A DNA stretch of 64,000 nt from Manihot esculenta (GCF_001659605.2 NC_035166.2:18183279-18247278); one strand, 5' to 3'. Counted from the stretch's first letter, positions 1 to 12,385 are shown. Notes: generated by a model not told the origin, from the sequence alone. Numbers and translations: made by a program.

Positions 1-618
1 CTCCGTCGAGGGTCGGGCACTATTTGGAATATGTAGAGGGTTATTAGTGACAAGTCCATCTTGTTGTGATTTATTTGTGCTGTGACGTATTTCATATAAG
101 CATATGTTTATTAAACTATTTTTATGGTTCTGCTCACTAGGCTCTAGTAGCTTATCCCTTTCTCTCAACCCCAGGTTTGCAGGATCAGATATAGCACGGG
201 GGAGTCAGCTTAGTGGCTGGTGTAGCTGATATAATAGAATAGTTGTGGACATGTAATGTTTAATGGATTAGTATTGTGCTTGGCCCTAGTTTTCTTTACC
301 TTGTAATCCCTGTTAACATAATCTTTATGTAAAAGTTTTATATATGTTTTATGTTTGAACCAAGATTGAGGCATGTGATGTTAACCATACTAGAGCATTT
401 GATGAGAGCTCTAGTATGAGTTTTATGTTTTTAGTATGATACATGCACAGGTTGAGCTCGGTTTCATGGAAATGTTTAAATTTTTTATTATAATGTTTGA
501 TCATGTATGGGATCCTATCAGGTACACAAGATGAATAGTAGACTTGTTACGGGTTCTGACGATCTTAAGTCGATCTGAATCCTAGCGCCGGTAGCGGTCT
601 GGTTTCCGGGTCGTTACA
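1..618 (+). repeat. 3' part of a Tekay-like Gypsy LTR (cut by window start)
   Basis: The stretch ends in GGGTCGTTACA at 618, the same terminus as every other Gypsy LTR here. It resembles the later part of the LTRs at 62.9-63.5 kb: the GGGTCGGGCAC tract, the CTCACTGGGC-like tract and a CCCCAGGTTTGCAG acceptor-like site near 170. No primer-binding site follows the terminus (GTTATCTTCC instead of GATTGGTATCAG). It is therefore the downstream LTR of an element to the left, or a solo LTR. Its 5' part lies outside the window. Confidence 0.85.
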
Positions 619-1987
619 GTTATCTTCCTAAGAGATTCAATAAACCTTTTGACTTTCTAAAAGGACAATAATGGAGGCAGTGTTTCTCGAAAACATGAAA
701 AAAATTAAAAATAAAATTTAAAATTAACAGAAATTAAGAATAAATCTCACAATTTTAAATAAATTTCAATTTGATTAATTTTTAACTAAAAAAGTGTGTT
801 TAACCCTTTAAGGTTATAACAAAATTACAAAAAAATAAAAAAAGAAGAGAAGGGGAGTTCCGCCAAAGAGAAATGGAAATGGAGTATAGAAACGATGAGA
901 AGAGATGAGAGAGATATTTTTCTAATTTTAGAACAATCTTTATATAGAACTTTTTCAAATGAAAAGATAATTATTCATAATTTAAAAGAAAAAGTAAAAT
1001 AAATCAACTACTTCTATTATAGCTCTTATCCATCCAAACAAAAATAGCTGTAAAATAATTTTCTTTTATTTTTTTTTTTCATTTTCAACTCAAAATCTGT
1101 CTAAAATCAAAATTTAAAGTAAAAAATTAATTATCTATATCAAAATTACGAAATTTAATATGAAAAAAATAGTGCATCAATAATTAAATTAATTTATACA
1201 AGTTTTAAGTTCTCTAATTAAAAGAGATTAATTTTTGCTATATATAAATAGGTATAACAATAATTTAGACGTAATTTTTGAAATTAAAAAAAAATCTATA
1301 TTTTTGAAATTAAAAAAAATCTAAGGGCATTAGCACAATATTATTTATTTACTTATAAGCACACTTACATATGTATATGCTAGGCAATTGGAACCTAATC
1401 TAATAAGATTATCGCTAATATTAAATTCTAATTTTATCAGCTTTGGTTTACTTTATTATATGTAACATATGCACAAACCTCTAAGAGTGCATTACCGTTA
1501 AAAATATTGGTTTATTTTAAAATAGTGTTTAATATTGAGATTAAATTAAAATAATAATTTTAAGAGATTAAAAAAATAAATTATGAAAAATATTTTTTTT
1601 TAACTTGTAACTTAAAAAAAATAACTATTATCAATACAACCGTCAGTGATTAAAACAACCAATAATTATTAAAATTGTTAGTATTATCAAACTGGACCTA
1701 AGCTAAATACATATATTTAACTTTACATTTAAATAGGAAAAATATTAAAAAAAAAAACAAATTGCGTTTCATTATTTACATTTGCACTTCATGTACACTT
1801 GTTCATAAGAACTAAGTCTTATTTAGATTTAATTTATTATAAATATAAAATATAAATAAATGAGTTATATTTAAATTTTATAGAGTAGAATTTTTTTTAT
1901 TTATGTTTTAGATTCAAGGTGTATTGAGTCACAATAAATTTTTTTTTTCTAATTTAAAATATTTCCTTAGACACAATATTCTTAATT
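619..1987. other. AT-rich intergenic spacer
   Basis: I see long A and T runs with scattered stops in all frames. There is no recognisable coding segment, RNA gene or element boundary. The stretch ends at the 9-bp candidate duplication flanking the LINE insertion. Confidence 0.6.
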
Positions 1988-1996
1988 ACTTTATTT

Positions 1997-4942
1997 TTTT
2001 TTTTTTGAAAATGTTTGGCTTCGCGCTATTAGCGCATATTATTAAAATCCATCATCAAAGCCTCATACAGAAAATTAGGAGGGCATACCCCCCAAGAAAG
2101 ACCAGACATGGAACCAGCCGCTCTTGCACAACAATGGGCAACATGATTCGCTGATCTATAGACAAAACGAAAACTCACATTCGGTAGCTCATTTAATAGA
2201 GCTTTACAATCAACGATAATACTCTGAAAATAAGATAAAACCTCATTATCTTGAGATATCAAGGCTTTCGTTACTACCTGGCAATCCGTCTCCACAGTAA
2301 CATGATGATATGGCAATGTTTTCAACCAACTTAGTGCTTCTCTGAAACATAACGCCTCTCCTATCGTTGGGTCAGCATTCCCATAAATAGCTTCAATCTT
2401 TCCAGCCTCACATAACCCCTGATGATTACGCAGAATAAAACCCAACCCGAACCTGCTGTTTGTCAAAATAGCTATGTCAATATTGCATTTGAACTTTCCA
2501 ATTTCTGGTGCTATCCATTGTCTATTACGCGCCAATGCCACTACATTCTCCTTCGGCTTTAGTTGAGCATTCTGCCATTGTTGTAAAGTTGACCGGGCTC
2601 TATGAAGAACCACCAAAGAATCTTCATGCTTCTGCTGCCATAATAATTGATTCCTGCTGTGCCATAGACTCCAAGACAACATAAATAATTCTTCTTTCTG
2701 GGTATGTGTACCTGTCATAATAAGATTAGAAAACCATATTTTAAGATCATGTATGGGTTCCCATCCTATTATGGAAGACACCCACACAGCTTGGGCGTGA
2801 GTACAATCATGAAGCAGGTGTAACTCGGTTTCCTGGAATAAGCCACAAACAATGCAAGCATCCTGTACTTCAACCTTACGCTTCCTCAAATTAAAATTAC
2901 AAGGTAAGCACCCACGAAGTACTCTCCATATAAAAAAATTGACTTTTGCTGGTACCTTCACCTTCCAAATTCGTTCCCACATATCATCATTCAAATAAAA
3001 CTGATGGTCCGCTTCATCTATAGCAAGTCTATATCCTTCTTTCACCTTGTAAACCCCAAGCCTGTTCTGATTCCAATACCACATGTCTGATTGTTGGCGC
3101 ATGGATAAAGGAATTTGTTGTATGAGCTCCACATCTCTAGCTTGAAAATTACTCAAAATGAATTGAGAATTCCATCTTCCACCCTGAATTAAATCTGCAA
3201 CCAACTGAATCTCATCATCCAAAAAAAACAGACTGAATATAAGGGTTGTCATCTAAAAGCCATGGATCCTCTCGAACCCTTGTAGAGAGACCATCACCGA
3301 TTCTTCTTCTACAACCTGCCATTAAAATTGAACGACTTGCACATATACTTCTCCAAATCTGGCTTGGATTTCCACCTACTTCAGCTGAGAAAAAATCAGT
3401 ATCAGGGAAATACCGTTGTTTCAAAATCTTAGCCATCAAAGAATCTGGATGACGTAAAATCCGCCAGCCTTGTTTGGCGAGAAGGGCCAAGTTAAACAGC
3501 CGTAGGTCCCTGTATCCGAGACCTCCATTGGCTTGGGGCACCACCATTCTTTTCCATCGTAGCCAGTGAATGGAGCTTGACTTGCCATTGTTCCAAAAAA
3601 AGGAATTCATCACCATCTCTAACTCCTTACAAACATCAATAGGAAGTAGAAATAATGACATGATGTAATTCGGCATTGCTTGTGCTACTGTTCTCAAAAG
3701 AACGTCTTTCCCCGCTTTGGACAAAATTTTTGCTTTCCAGCCCTGAATCCTCTTCGTCAATTTTTCCACCACAAACTGAAAAATTTGTTTTTTATCCTTA
3801 CCAATAATTGAGGGCATCCCCAAATAGCTGCCGTGATTATCTACAGCCTGCACTCCAAAAATATGACAACAAACGTCTCGTTTCGGTTGTGGTGTACAAG
3901 GAGTGAACATTACTGATGACTTGGACAGATTTATCTTCTGACCAGATGCAATTTCATATGCCAACAAGCTTTCCTTTAAATGTACCGCCTCTCCTTCAGT
4001 AGCTTTAGTGAAAAAAAGGGCATCATCAGCGAAAAAAATATGAGAAATTGGTGGAGCATTTCGACAAACTGGAGCCCCATGAATCTTCCCTTGAGCCTGC
4101 ATTTTAGACAGCATTTGAGATAAACCATCAGCACATAGAATGAATAAGTAGGGTGACAGAGGATCCCCTTGTCGCAACCCTCTATGTGGAAATAACGGAC
4201 CATACTCCTCTGCCCCTCGAACAAATATATATGAAACTGAAGTTACAATTCTCATAATTTTTTCCACCCACAATTCGCAAAAACCAAGCCCCAACATTAT
4301 TTGCTTCAAGTAACCCCATTCAATTCTATCGTAAGCTTTGGACATGTCTGTTTTGAGAGATAAAAAACCCGTAAGCCCTTGGGTCTTCCGCTTCATAGTG
4401 TGAAACAATTCATAAGCCACTATAATGCTGTCCGTGATTAACCGATTTGGTATGAAAGCACTTTGTGAATCAGAAACCACATCAGCTAATATAGATTTAA
4501 GTCTATTTGCCAAGGCTTTACATACTATTCGATCCACCACATTACTTAACGAGATTGGGCGCAAATCAGCCACCACTTCTGGAGTTTTCTTTTTGGGAAT
4601 AAGCACCACGTTCGTCACGTTTTTTCCAGGCAAAGAATTCCCTTCATTAAGACATTTTAGGCAAGCCTTTGTAACATCTTCACCTACAATCTCCCAATAG
4701 GCTTGGAAAAAACCAGGATTTAAACCATCAGGCCCTGGTGCCTTATCCGGATGCATAGAAAAAATTGCTTCTCTGACCTCCTCTGCAGAAAAATCAGTCA
4801 TCAGTTTCTCATTCTGCCTCACCGTAACCCGCTTCTGTACATATCTTAATACTGGTTCTGTGTCACCACCCTCAGAAGTGAACAGCTTCGTGTAAAAATC
4901 AAGAATCAGATTAGGCAGACCCGACTCCCATTCTACCCAAAA
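1997..4942 (-). mobile_element. 5'-truncated L1-type LINE retrotransposon
   Basis: This is a minus-strand non-LTR element. Its 3' tail appears as a T-run at about 1994-2006 on the plus strand. It is truncated on the 5' side at about 4942: the endonuclease part of ORF2 is absent and the reading frame runs straight into the break. A 9-bp direct repeat, ACTTTATTT, lies at 1988-1996 and 4943-4951, the expected target-site duplication of target-primed insertion. The repeat is low in complexity, so this boundary is likely but not certain. Confidence 0.8.
2029..4942 (-). pseudogene. LINE ORF2 remnant: reverse transcriptase, zf-RVT and RNase H
   Basis: The RT segment (3215..4822, open without an ATG to about 4942) carries classic plant L1 motifs: PDKAPGPDGLNPGFFQ, RPISLSNV, the SDSQSAFIPNR stretch, KTDMSKAYDRIEW, GLRQGDPLSPYLF and the catalytic FADDALFF. 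The zf-RVT part (FFIWRVLRGCLPCNFNLR and C-x2-C) and the RNase H-like part (NIDIAI, VETDCQ) lie in another frame (2029..3252). The two frames overlap at 3215-3252, so one frameshift separates them. The apurinic endonuclease domain and ORF1 are missing through 5' truncation. The copy cannot be autonomous. The DD catalytic pair of the RT is still intact, which suggests moderate rather than great age. Confidence 0.9.
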
Positions 4943-4951
4943 ACTTTATTT

Positions 4952-5412
4952 AAAAGTACACGCTCTTTGATTTTTTTTTCCCTAAAATTTTTCAATTAAT
5001 TATTGTTAATAATTAAATCATCCCATCTCTTATTCGCTTTTGCAATTTTATATTTGATGATCCAATAATGTTTTACATTATTAAAGGACTTATAAAGTAA
5101 GTAGATCGAAAATGTAAATATTTTTTTTATATAAATTATTCCATATTTGAATTTTACTGATATGATTAATTTAGATTTGTCGACATGAATTTTAATATAA
5201 TAAAGGGAAAAGTGCATGAATTGTTAGTAATGCAGAGGAGAGGGAGGGTAAGTGATGGAAACAGATAATGAACTCATGCATTAAATAGACAACATAAGAT
5301 TAAGATTATTAAGGTCAAAGAAAAAAGGTCTTAAACAAGACCACATTGTCTCAACTGCTTTATTCAAATCATCTATATATGTAGGATTCTAGCTCATAAT
5401 CACCTCCATAAT
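4952..5412. other. AT-rich spacer and likely 3' flank of the LTP gene
   Basis: This lies between the LINE break and the last LTP exon. It is AT-rich. The part next to 5412 is probably LTP 3' UTR on the minus strand. I see no coding segment. Confidence 0.5.
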
Positions 5413-5855
5413 TCAGTGGATCCTGCAAAAACCTCCCAAAAAAGAAAAATCAACATTAGGTTATGTTATAATTTACTTCAATTGAAGTTGCTTGATTCAA
5501 TGTCAAGGGCTTACGTTTCACAGTTGACGCTGGTGGAGACAGGGAACCCAACGTTGATGTGGCAAGCTCCAGGGATCTTGTTCAAGTACTGATCTTTAAT
5601 TCCCAAAGAGCCGGAGGCAGCCTTCAAGCACCTGCAAATAGCTTTTTTGTCATCAACAGTTTTAACTGTTTGAGCAAGCTGTTGCAGCCCACTGCAGCAT
5701 GCAGGAGTGGGAGTGGGAGCCTTGCCGGTGGCGAACCCAACACAGGCAGCTGCCTTTGCGTCGACGGTGCTGCAAGGAACTGCAGCCTCGTTGACGTTGG
5801 CCAGGCAGAAGAGGAAGGAGAGGAGGATGAGCACAGAGAAGAAGCCGTTCTTCAT
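5413..5855 (-). CDS. Non-specific lipid-transfer protein (nsLTP), 2 exons
   Basis: I model this as complement(join(5413..5422,5515..5855)), 116 residues. The start is the ATG at 5855 that opens MKNGFFSVLILLSFLFCLA, a typical signal peptide ending near NEAA. Frame-open sequence upstream of it lies in the 5' UTR. The mature part shows the eight-cysteine pattern C-C-CC-CxC-C-C (PACCSG, ICRCLK, GACHINVGFP, VNC), which forms a four-disulphide helical fold around a lipid-binding cavity. The length of about 90 mature residues fits a secreted type-1-like LTP of the apoplast or cell wall. The uninterrupted frame stops at 5511, but that stop sits inside a consensus donor (AAC then GTAAGC). A TTTTTGCAG acceptor at 5423-5431 adds a 10-nt exon, giving the ending CETIH, like the usual C-x-[ST]-[IV]-K/R/H tail. 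The family is well supported. The lipid ligand and tissue cannot be told. Confidence 0.88.
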
Positions 5856-5947
5856 GGTGTTTAAGTGAAAATTAGTATTTTCTAATCTTGAAGATGGCAA
5901 CGTTGGATTGCTGAAGATGGGTTGATTGATGAAAGGACGATTTGGGT

Positions 5948-5957
5948 TTATATAGAG
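5948..5957 (-). promoter_or_regulatory. TATA box of the LTP gene
   Basis: On the minus strand the sequence reads CTATATAAAC about 95 bp upstream of the LTP ATG. That is a normal spacing for a plant TATA box with a short 5' UTR. Confidence 0.6.
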
Positions 5958-5989
5958 TAAGATTGAGGTATAAGAGATTTGGGTTTCCA

Positions 5990-7380
5990 AGAAGAGTTGA
6001 TTGATGCATGGATAAGTTGCAGGTATGAATATTCATTGGGATTGAATATAGAAGAAGATGATATAGCAAGCAATGGCTTCCAGACATAGTTAATCGCCTA
6101 GGGAAGTTAAATCGATGTGAAGAAATCTTCTTGGGTTTTGGAAATGGTGTGAGCAGCATTCTCCGATCCTTGTTTTCTCAATGATAGGAAAAATTATGGG
6201 TGCAACTGTTTGCACTATTTATACACATACAGTAATTTTTTATTTTAAAAAATGAAAATGTTAATAAAAATTTCAAATTATTTTTCGTCCTACCATTAAT
6301 TTTTTTTTCCAACAAAATGTATTATATTAATAATATTTTTGCAATAGTACTCTTTATTCATATTTCTTTAAAAACTAATGTAAAAAATCAATTCAGTATA
6401 AATAATTCCTATATTAACAAACAAAAACCATAAACAGAGTTATCCTACTCATCTACATTTGGTTACTTGTCCTGAGTTGGATACTGGAAGTTTATTCACA
6501 AGACAAAAAATTATTATTTTTTTGACTCTATATCTATTTTTAAGTTTAAATATTACACTAATTAGGATTTTTTTTTGTTAATTTCAAAATTTCTTATGCT
6601 CAAACATTTTTCTCTATAGTTTTTAATAGGAATGTAGACATGGGTATAATTGCAAAAAAATAATTAGTATAGGGTATTTTATGAAAAAAAAAATAAACAT
6701 ACAATTATAAAAAAAGTGCAAAGTTTAAAATTTTTATACACATTATCTTAAAAAAAAAACATTAGTTAATTATTATCTCTTTAGAATTTACTCATCTACT
6801 TAAAGCTTATATTTATATATTTATCTAATTTTTATTAGCTTATTGTACCATGTAATTAATCTTGTATTACAATAGTTGCACTGAATAATTTCTCTACTCT
6901 TCTGGAATGCAAATTATTTGATTAATGTATACATTTTTAGAGTTTGGGTAATGATATTTTCGTAGCAATTATGAAATTGTTGTCCTAATACTATTAAAAC
7001 AACAATTTAAAATAATTAAAAATAAAATTTATATTTTTATTATATATAATAACATATTTTAATAAAATTATAATTTTAATCATGCTTTTATCAGTTGCGA
7101 AAAGATAGACAAATCATATATTATGCTCAGTAACAATGTAACAGTTCTCAATCTGTTACTATTAATTTATAATTATAATTAAAATATATTAAAATATGTA
7201 AAATAATAATTTATAGTCACTGCCTTCTAACTATTTTTATAGTAATGTTCTTTAGCCATGTAGTGTGGATTTCAGTTTCTATAATTGGAAGAAAAATTAT
7301 TTTTTTTATAACTTCACATATTACATGCTATATAATACATTATGATTTTTTCTTTCTTAAACGATATGAATTTATGGTGA
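5990..7380. other. LTP upstream region and AT-rich spacer
   Basis: The first 200 bp or so are probably LTP promoter. The rest is AT-rich with many homopolymer runs. I see no supported gene or element boundary. Confidence 0.5.
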
Positions 7381-7439
7381 AAGGGTACAAGCCCAATTTA
7401 AACCACAAACGAATAGGATCTGAGAATATAAAGGAAAAA

Positions 7440-8300
7440 ACATAAAGCCCACTTTGAAACTTTAGAACCCGAAAACAAGAACCTTAACCCGATTGAAGAT
7501 TTGGGTCCTATCTGAAAGAACTTCATCAGTGTGCTTCTGATATGAGAACGCCGGCCAGTCGAACAATGGACCACTAGAAGCAGATTGACACTCCGAAAAA
7601 GTTACTAAAAAGAAAAATTACTAAAAGGAAAACGTATTAAGCACAAACTGAAGTATCGCCAAAGACCATCAAAAAAGAATCTCCAACCATCAGCCGTTCC
7701 AAGAACAGAAGAACTCAGCACTAGAACACAGATCCAACAACGCTGAGGAAGAGTTGTCTAGAGAAGCAAGGATACAACCTCTGGAATGAGACGACTCCCA
7801 CACCCACGGTCAAGAGAGGCAACATGCAACCCATCTGAAGGTAGGAGAAGAGGCAAAAACAGCAAGCTCCTAACAAGTAGATCAAGACCAAAGTAGGGGA
7901 GGGCCGACAGAAAGAAACGAGGAGACCATCCTCCGAATTGGGGCTGCAATCTCATCCAGAACCATGGGACGCAACATATAAACTAAAAGAAAATATGAGC
8001 CCTTGCCTCGCACACACTTGTCAGACGAAGACCATTGAGGTGCCATGAGATGAGAGACGACAAACCTGAAAAGGAAAAAAGAAACTGAACAACACAAGAG
8101 AAGAACACACAAGCAGCCAAACTAAGAACCCTCCACCCTAAACACCGCCGCAAAAAACTAACAAAATAAGGAATATTTACACCCCACTCGACTGTGAGAG
8201 GGCAAACCCATAGCTGGACAAGGGGAGACTTCCCCACCCAGAAGGACAAGGAAGCCAAGGAAGTCTCCGAAGGGCACGATGACTGGCGAGATAAAAAAAA
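7440..8300 (+). repeat. Unclassified poly(A)-ended retroposed sequence
   Basis: The base composition changes abruptly here to a GC-richer, purine-rich plus strand inside AT-rich spacer. The block ends in a run of ten A at about 8290-8299. That is the look of a retroposed 3' end, such as a LINE 3' region or a processed transcript. No reverse-transcriptase motif, tRNA-like box or convincing protein was seen on either strand. No clean target duplication was found, so the left edge is approximate. Confidence 0.35.
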
Positions 8301-10045
8301 AATCATTGTGGATCTAAGATATGAATATAGGTTCCATATAAATTTTATATGAAAGGACCTATATATTTGTATTTTGATCGATCATGATAATTAGAATTAA
8401 GAAAAAAATTATTATTTTAGATATATTATATAATTTTTTTTGTTACTGATATATTATAGAATTGCCATCAGAATATATTTAGGAAGAGTTTTTTGAACAT
8501 ATGAGTTTTTAATATAATGAATTTATTTAAGATAAAGGTTCTAAGGTGATGTAAGGTTTAAGATGTTTTAATATAATCACTTAGTTAGTTAGCTAGTTAA
8601 TTATGTGACAGTTACTTAACCAATAAAAACCATTAATTATTATCTCCATTAAATTATATAAACCCAATTCATTTGCAATAAACTTAAAATAATGAAATCC
8701 TATTTTATTAGGACAAAGCTAATTAGGACATGAAATTCTTTACTTTTTTTCCCTTTTTTTTCTAAGACGAATGCAATAACTTTCAACATGGAATATTTAG
8801 TAAGTTGAAACGTTGATTTATTATCAGACAAAGCTTGTAAATATAATGCATAAGAATCTATATTTTAATAATTAAAATGTATCCCAATTTTAGAAATTTT
8901 GTATAGAATTCAATAAAGGTGAGATTCACATAAAATTCTATGCATTTATATTATAAGTCCATATAATCCTGATTTAAATAAATTCTTCCATCGCTCTACT
9001 ATGAGGATGACCACATTTTTTTGGTTTAATTACTATTTTAAAAGCGTAAATAAATAAACAATGAAATGACATTGCCCCAATACAAAATTGATTAAAATTA
9101 TTTTAAGAATCGATTACAATATTTCCACATTCACATTCCCTAGGGGAAAACAAGGGCAGCCTACAATAAAGATGGAGTTGTGTCAAAGAAATTGAAAGCA
9201 TTTGTCAAATAACGGTCCAGACAGTTCGTTCCCTCCACAATATGGTCTTCTACACTTCAAACTCTCAGCTAATTCCGATGGGGAATTGGAACTCTCTTAA
9301 TGTTGCAATGGACAAGTAGGTTGGAGACCAATTTCTGCAGTAACTTTCTTGCTTTCTCCCCTATAAGAACAACTGCACCATATAGTCTTTACTAAGCCTA
9401 GTGCACCACATTACTGGTCTGGCTATGGCTATGCCAGACATCATCTCGGTATCTAACTAATACTGATTCACAGTGCTTCAAAACACAGATAAATTGAGGG
9501 ACCAATATGAGCCTGCGCAAACTAATATAAAGAATAAAAGATATAGCAAGGAATTTTTGTACCAGGATTCCGTTGTCTGTGATGGATAATGCTGCATGTA
9601 AATAAATATCATAAGTTTTAAATATGAAGAATGGTCTCTGTTCATTCTTTGTACTTGGTGGTGAATAAGAGGATGTAAACTTCCGCAGCTAGTTCTCCAT
9701 GTTACCGTCCACATTCCTTCAAAATTCAAGTTGTGTCGGAACTGTGATCATTATTTTGAAGGAAGAAACTTCTTCAAATTTCATGGCACCTTCATAATTC
9801 TGAAGCAACCCCAGTTGAGAAGGAAGAAGTGTTACGCGTAAGTTTTCTCTCCTGGATCCTCAGTGTTTCTATGAAATTCAATTTTCTTTCAAGGTAATTG
9901 AGGAAGGATTCTGCAGTAGATTTTGTAGGCAGTTATACACATCTCTCTGCATTGCATTTACTAAGAAACCAGTCCTGGACGAGACTGAAGATACTTATGT
10001 TTGACCTAGTATTACCTGCTGAAGCAAGATGTTCCATTTGACCTA
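8301..10045. other. AT-rich spacer grading into the 3' flank of the PPR gene
   Basis: 8301..9100 is AT-rich spacer. 9100..10045 is more balanced in composition and lies directly downstream of the PPR stop codon on the minus strand. It may be 3' UTR or downstream transcribed sequence. No protein of its own is supported. Confidence 0.45.
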
Positions 10046-12385
10046 TTATACCAATTTCAGATTATCATCCACCATATTTGAATCCATACCTCTCGTATGT
10101 TCAATCCAACTGTAACCTGGACCTTTGACCACCTCTTTATCACTCATCAGCCCTCTCACAGCTCTTACATCATCCCATCTTCCCAATGATGTGTAGATAT
10201 TTGCTAGAAGCACATAAGGAGAAGAGTTTCTGGGGTCCAGGCGGATGAGTTCCTCTGCTGCTTTTTTTGCTAACCTCACATTTGAATGGAGTGTACAAGA
10301 ACTAAGCAATACCTCCCACACAATTGGATCATCTCTATATGGAATTTTATCCATAAGCACTTCTGCTTCATGAAATTGACCAGCCCGAGCCAAAGCATCA
10401 ATGATGCAAGTATAATGATCCAAGACTGGTTCCAATCCATGGTCTCGTTGCATTGAGTCAAATATTTCAACAGCTGTATCAACTAACCCTGAATGGCTGC
10501 AAGCAGTCAAAACAGCAACAAAAGTTATCTCATCAGGTTTCTCACCTGATTCAATCATGCTTCTATATAGATTAACAGCCTCACATCCACGCCCAGTTTG
10601 AGCATATCCATGTATCATCTCATTCCAAGTAACAGTATTTTTATCGGGCATCAGATAAAAAATTTGTCGAGCCTCATCCACCTCACCACATTTACAATAC
10701 ATATCAATAAGAGCACTGCCCACATACACATCATTCATAAATCCTTCTTTCACTATCTGAGCATGAACCAGCCTCCCTTGAAATAATGAAGATAATTTTG
10801 CACAGCAGCTCAAAATAGTAGCATAAGAGAAATGGGTAGGAGACATGCCATTTTGTCGCATCTGCTGAAACAAGGCCAGAGCTTCCTTGTCTAAAGAATT
10901 AAGGGAAAAACCTGAAATGATAGAATTCCAACAGACAACATCCAATTCGGGCATCTTCTCAAACACAAATTTTGCCATATCCATTTTCCCACACTTAGAA
11001 TACATACCGATAAGTCCACTAGCAACATATATGTCATTATGAAAGGCTGCTTTTTGTGAGGCAGCATGGACCTGTTTTCCAGCCTCCAAAAGCTCCATCC
11101 CTGCACATGAACTAAGTATAATAGCCAAAGTAGTTCGATCAGGTTTTACATATAGGAATTGCATTTCTCTGAACAATTTTATTGCTTCCTTATGATTTCC
11201 AACCTGTATATAGCCAGATAGTATGGCATTCCATGAACTTGTGCTTGGGCATGCCATATAATCAAATATTTGACGTCCAGTTTTAATATCTCCAGACTTT
11301 ACACAAGCTGCAAGCATATTAATATAAGTGACCTCATCTGGTTCAAACCTACAAGACAGCATTTTTTGCAGATATTCTATAGCTTTCTCACTATTGCATT
11401 TCTGGCCACAGCCAGCTATCATGATATTCCAAGAGACGACACTAACTTCAGGCATATTAGCAAAAACCTCCTCAGCTCTATCCATATCACCATTCTTTGC
11501 ATACATATCAAGTAATGAATTACACAAATGAAGATCACTTTCAAACCCAAGTCTGATTGTAAGTCCATGTAAAAGTTTCCCAAATGCATTAGCCAAAGAG
11601 CCATCATAAAAACCAGATTCTCCACATGCTCCTCTGGAGCAAACACCCAAAACACTGGACAATGAGACACTATCAATACGAATACCTCGCCTATACATCA
11701 ACCTAAACATTTCCAATGCTTCCATAACCCTATCTGTCTGTGCAAACCCATCAATCATTGCTGTAAAAGTGACTTCATTACGTTCCTCCATTTCTTCAAA
11801 AAGTTGAAATGCATCTCTGACAAGCCCGCACTTAGCATACACGCACAACAAAGCATTACTCACATACACATTCTTTTGCAGTCCAATTTTAACAGCAAGA
11901 TTATGGCATCTCCTCCCACACCCTACATCTAATAATGTGCCACATGCGCTTAAAACACTAGCCAATGTGCAATGTGTAGGCACCAAACTTTCCTGAATCA
12001 TTTTATTGTAAACATTCAATGCCTCTCGCTCTAACCTGCCACGCACTAATGCACTAATCAAATTATTCCATGACACGGTGTTTCTCTCAGGCATCTCAGC
12101 AAACAATTTCTGCGCAGTTTCAAGCTTTCCTGATTTACAATACTCACATAAGAGCGCGTTCCAAGAATAAACGTTCTTTTGGGGCATTTTATCAAACAAA
12201 TTGTGAGCATAATCCGTGTTGTTGCATTTGAAATAAAGCTCGATGAGGCGGTTCAAGAGGAAGGTGTCTGTGGACAGACCAATACGACAAATATGAGCAT
12301 GGAGGAGCTTTCCAGATAAATGGGATTTCTTGTCTATGGAAGATTGCAAGAGATTTGCTATGTAGAGAGTGCTTTTTCTTTCCAT
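10046..12385 (-). CDS. Pentatricopeptide repeat protein, At4g20770-like
   Basis: This is a single uninterrupted frame of 779 residues starting MERKSTLYIANLL. PPR motifs run almost end to end in the PLS style, for example DVYVGSALIDMYCKCG, VSWNNLISALV, TWNEMIHGYAQTGRG and PDEITFVAVLTACSHSGLV. An E-type C-terminal region follows (DPIVWEVLLSSC, RLDPRNSSPYVLLANIY, GPGYSWIE). There is no DYW cytidine-deaminase domain. PLS-class PPR proteins bind organellar RNA one base per repeat, and E-type members usually specify C-to-U editing sites in mitochondria or plastids with a partner deaminase. The N-terminus, the order of repeats and the SWNIMIAG region resemble Arabidopsis At4g20770 as I remember it. 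The targeting peptide is not obvious, so the organelle is undecided. The lack of introns is typical of the family. Confidence 0.93.
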   Translation of the reverse strand: MERKSTLYIANLLQSSIDKKSHLSGKLLHAHICRIGLSTDTFLLNRLIELYFKCNNTDYAHNLFDKMPQKNVYSWNALLCEYCKSGKLETAQKLFAEMPERNTVSWNNLISALVRGRLEREALNVYNKMIQESLVPTHCTLASVLSACGTLLDVGCGRRCHNLAVKIGLQKNVYVSNALLCVYAKCGLVRDAFQLFEEMEERNEVTFTAMIDGFAQTDRVMEALEMFRLMYRRGIRIDSVSLSSVLGVCSRGACGESGFYDGSLANAFGKLLHGLTIRLGFESDLHLCNSLLDMYAKNGDMDRAEEVFANMPEVSVVSWNIMIAGCGQKCNSEKAIEYLQKMLSCRFEPDEVTYINMLAACVKSGDIKTGRQIFDYMACPSTSSWNAILSGYIQVGNHKEAIKLFREMQFLYVKPDRTTLAIILSSCAGMELLEAGKQVHAASQKAAFHNDIYVASGLIGMYSKCGKMDMAKFVFEKMPELDVVCWNSIISGFSLNSLDKEALALFQQMRQNGMSPTHFSYATILSCCAKLSSLFQGRLVHAQIVKEGFMNDVYVGSALIDMYCKCGEVDEARQIFYLMPDKNTVTWNEMIHGYAQTGRGCEAVNLYRSMIESGEKPDEITFVAVLTACSHSGLVDTAVEIFDSMQRDHGLEPVLDHYTCIIDALARAGQFHEAEVLMDKIPYRDDPIVWEVLLSSCTLHSNVRLAKKAAEELIRLDPRNSSPYVLLANIYTSLGRWDDVRAVRGLMSDKEVVKGPGYSWIEHTRGMDSNMVDDNLKLV

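Noticed and set aside
1924..2154. Small frame at the LINE poly(T) end
   Set aside because: It overlaps the LINE 3' end antisense and starts without ATG. No support as a gene.
7758..8306. Three overlapping minus-strand frames in the poly(A)-ended block
   Set aside because: They are compositional by-products of a purine-rich plus strand. They show no domain, and the poly(A) end puts the sense strand on plus.
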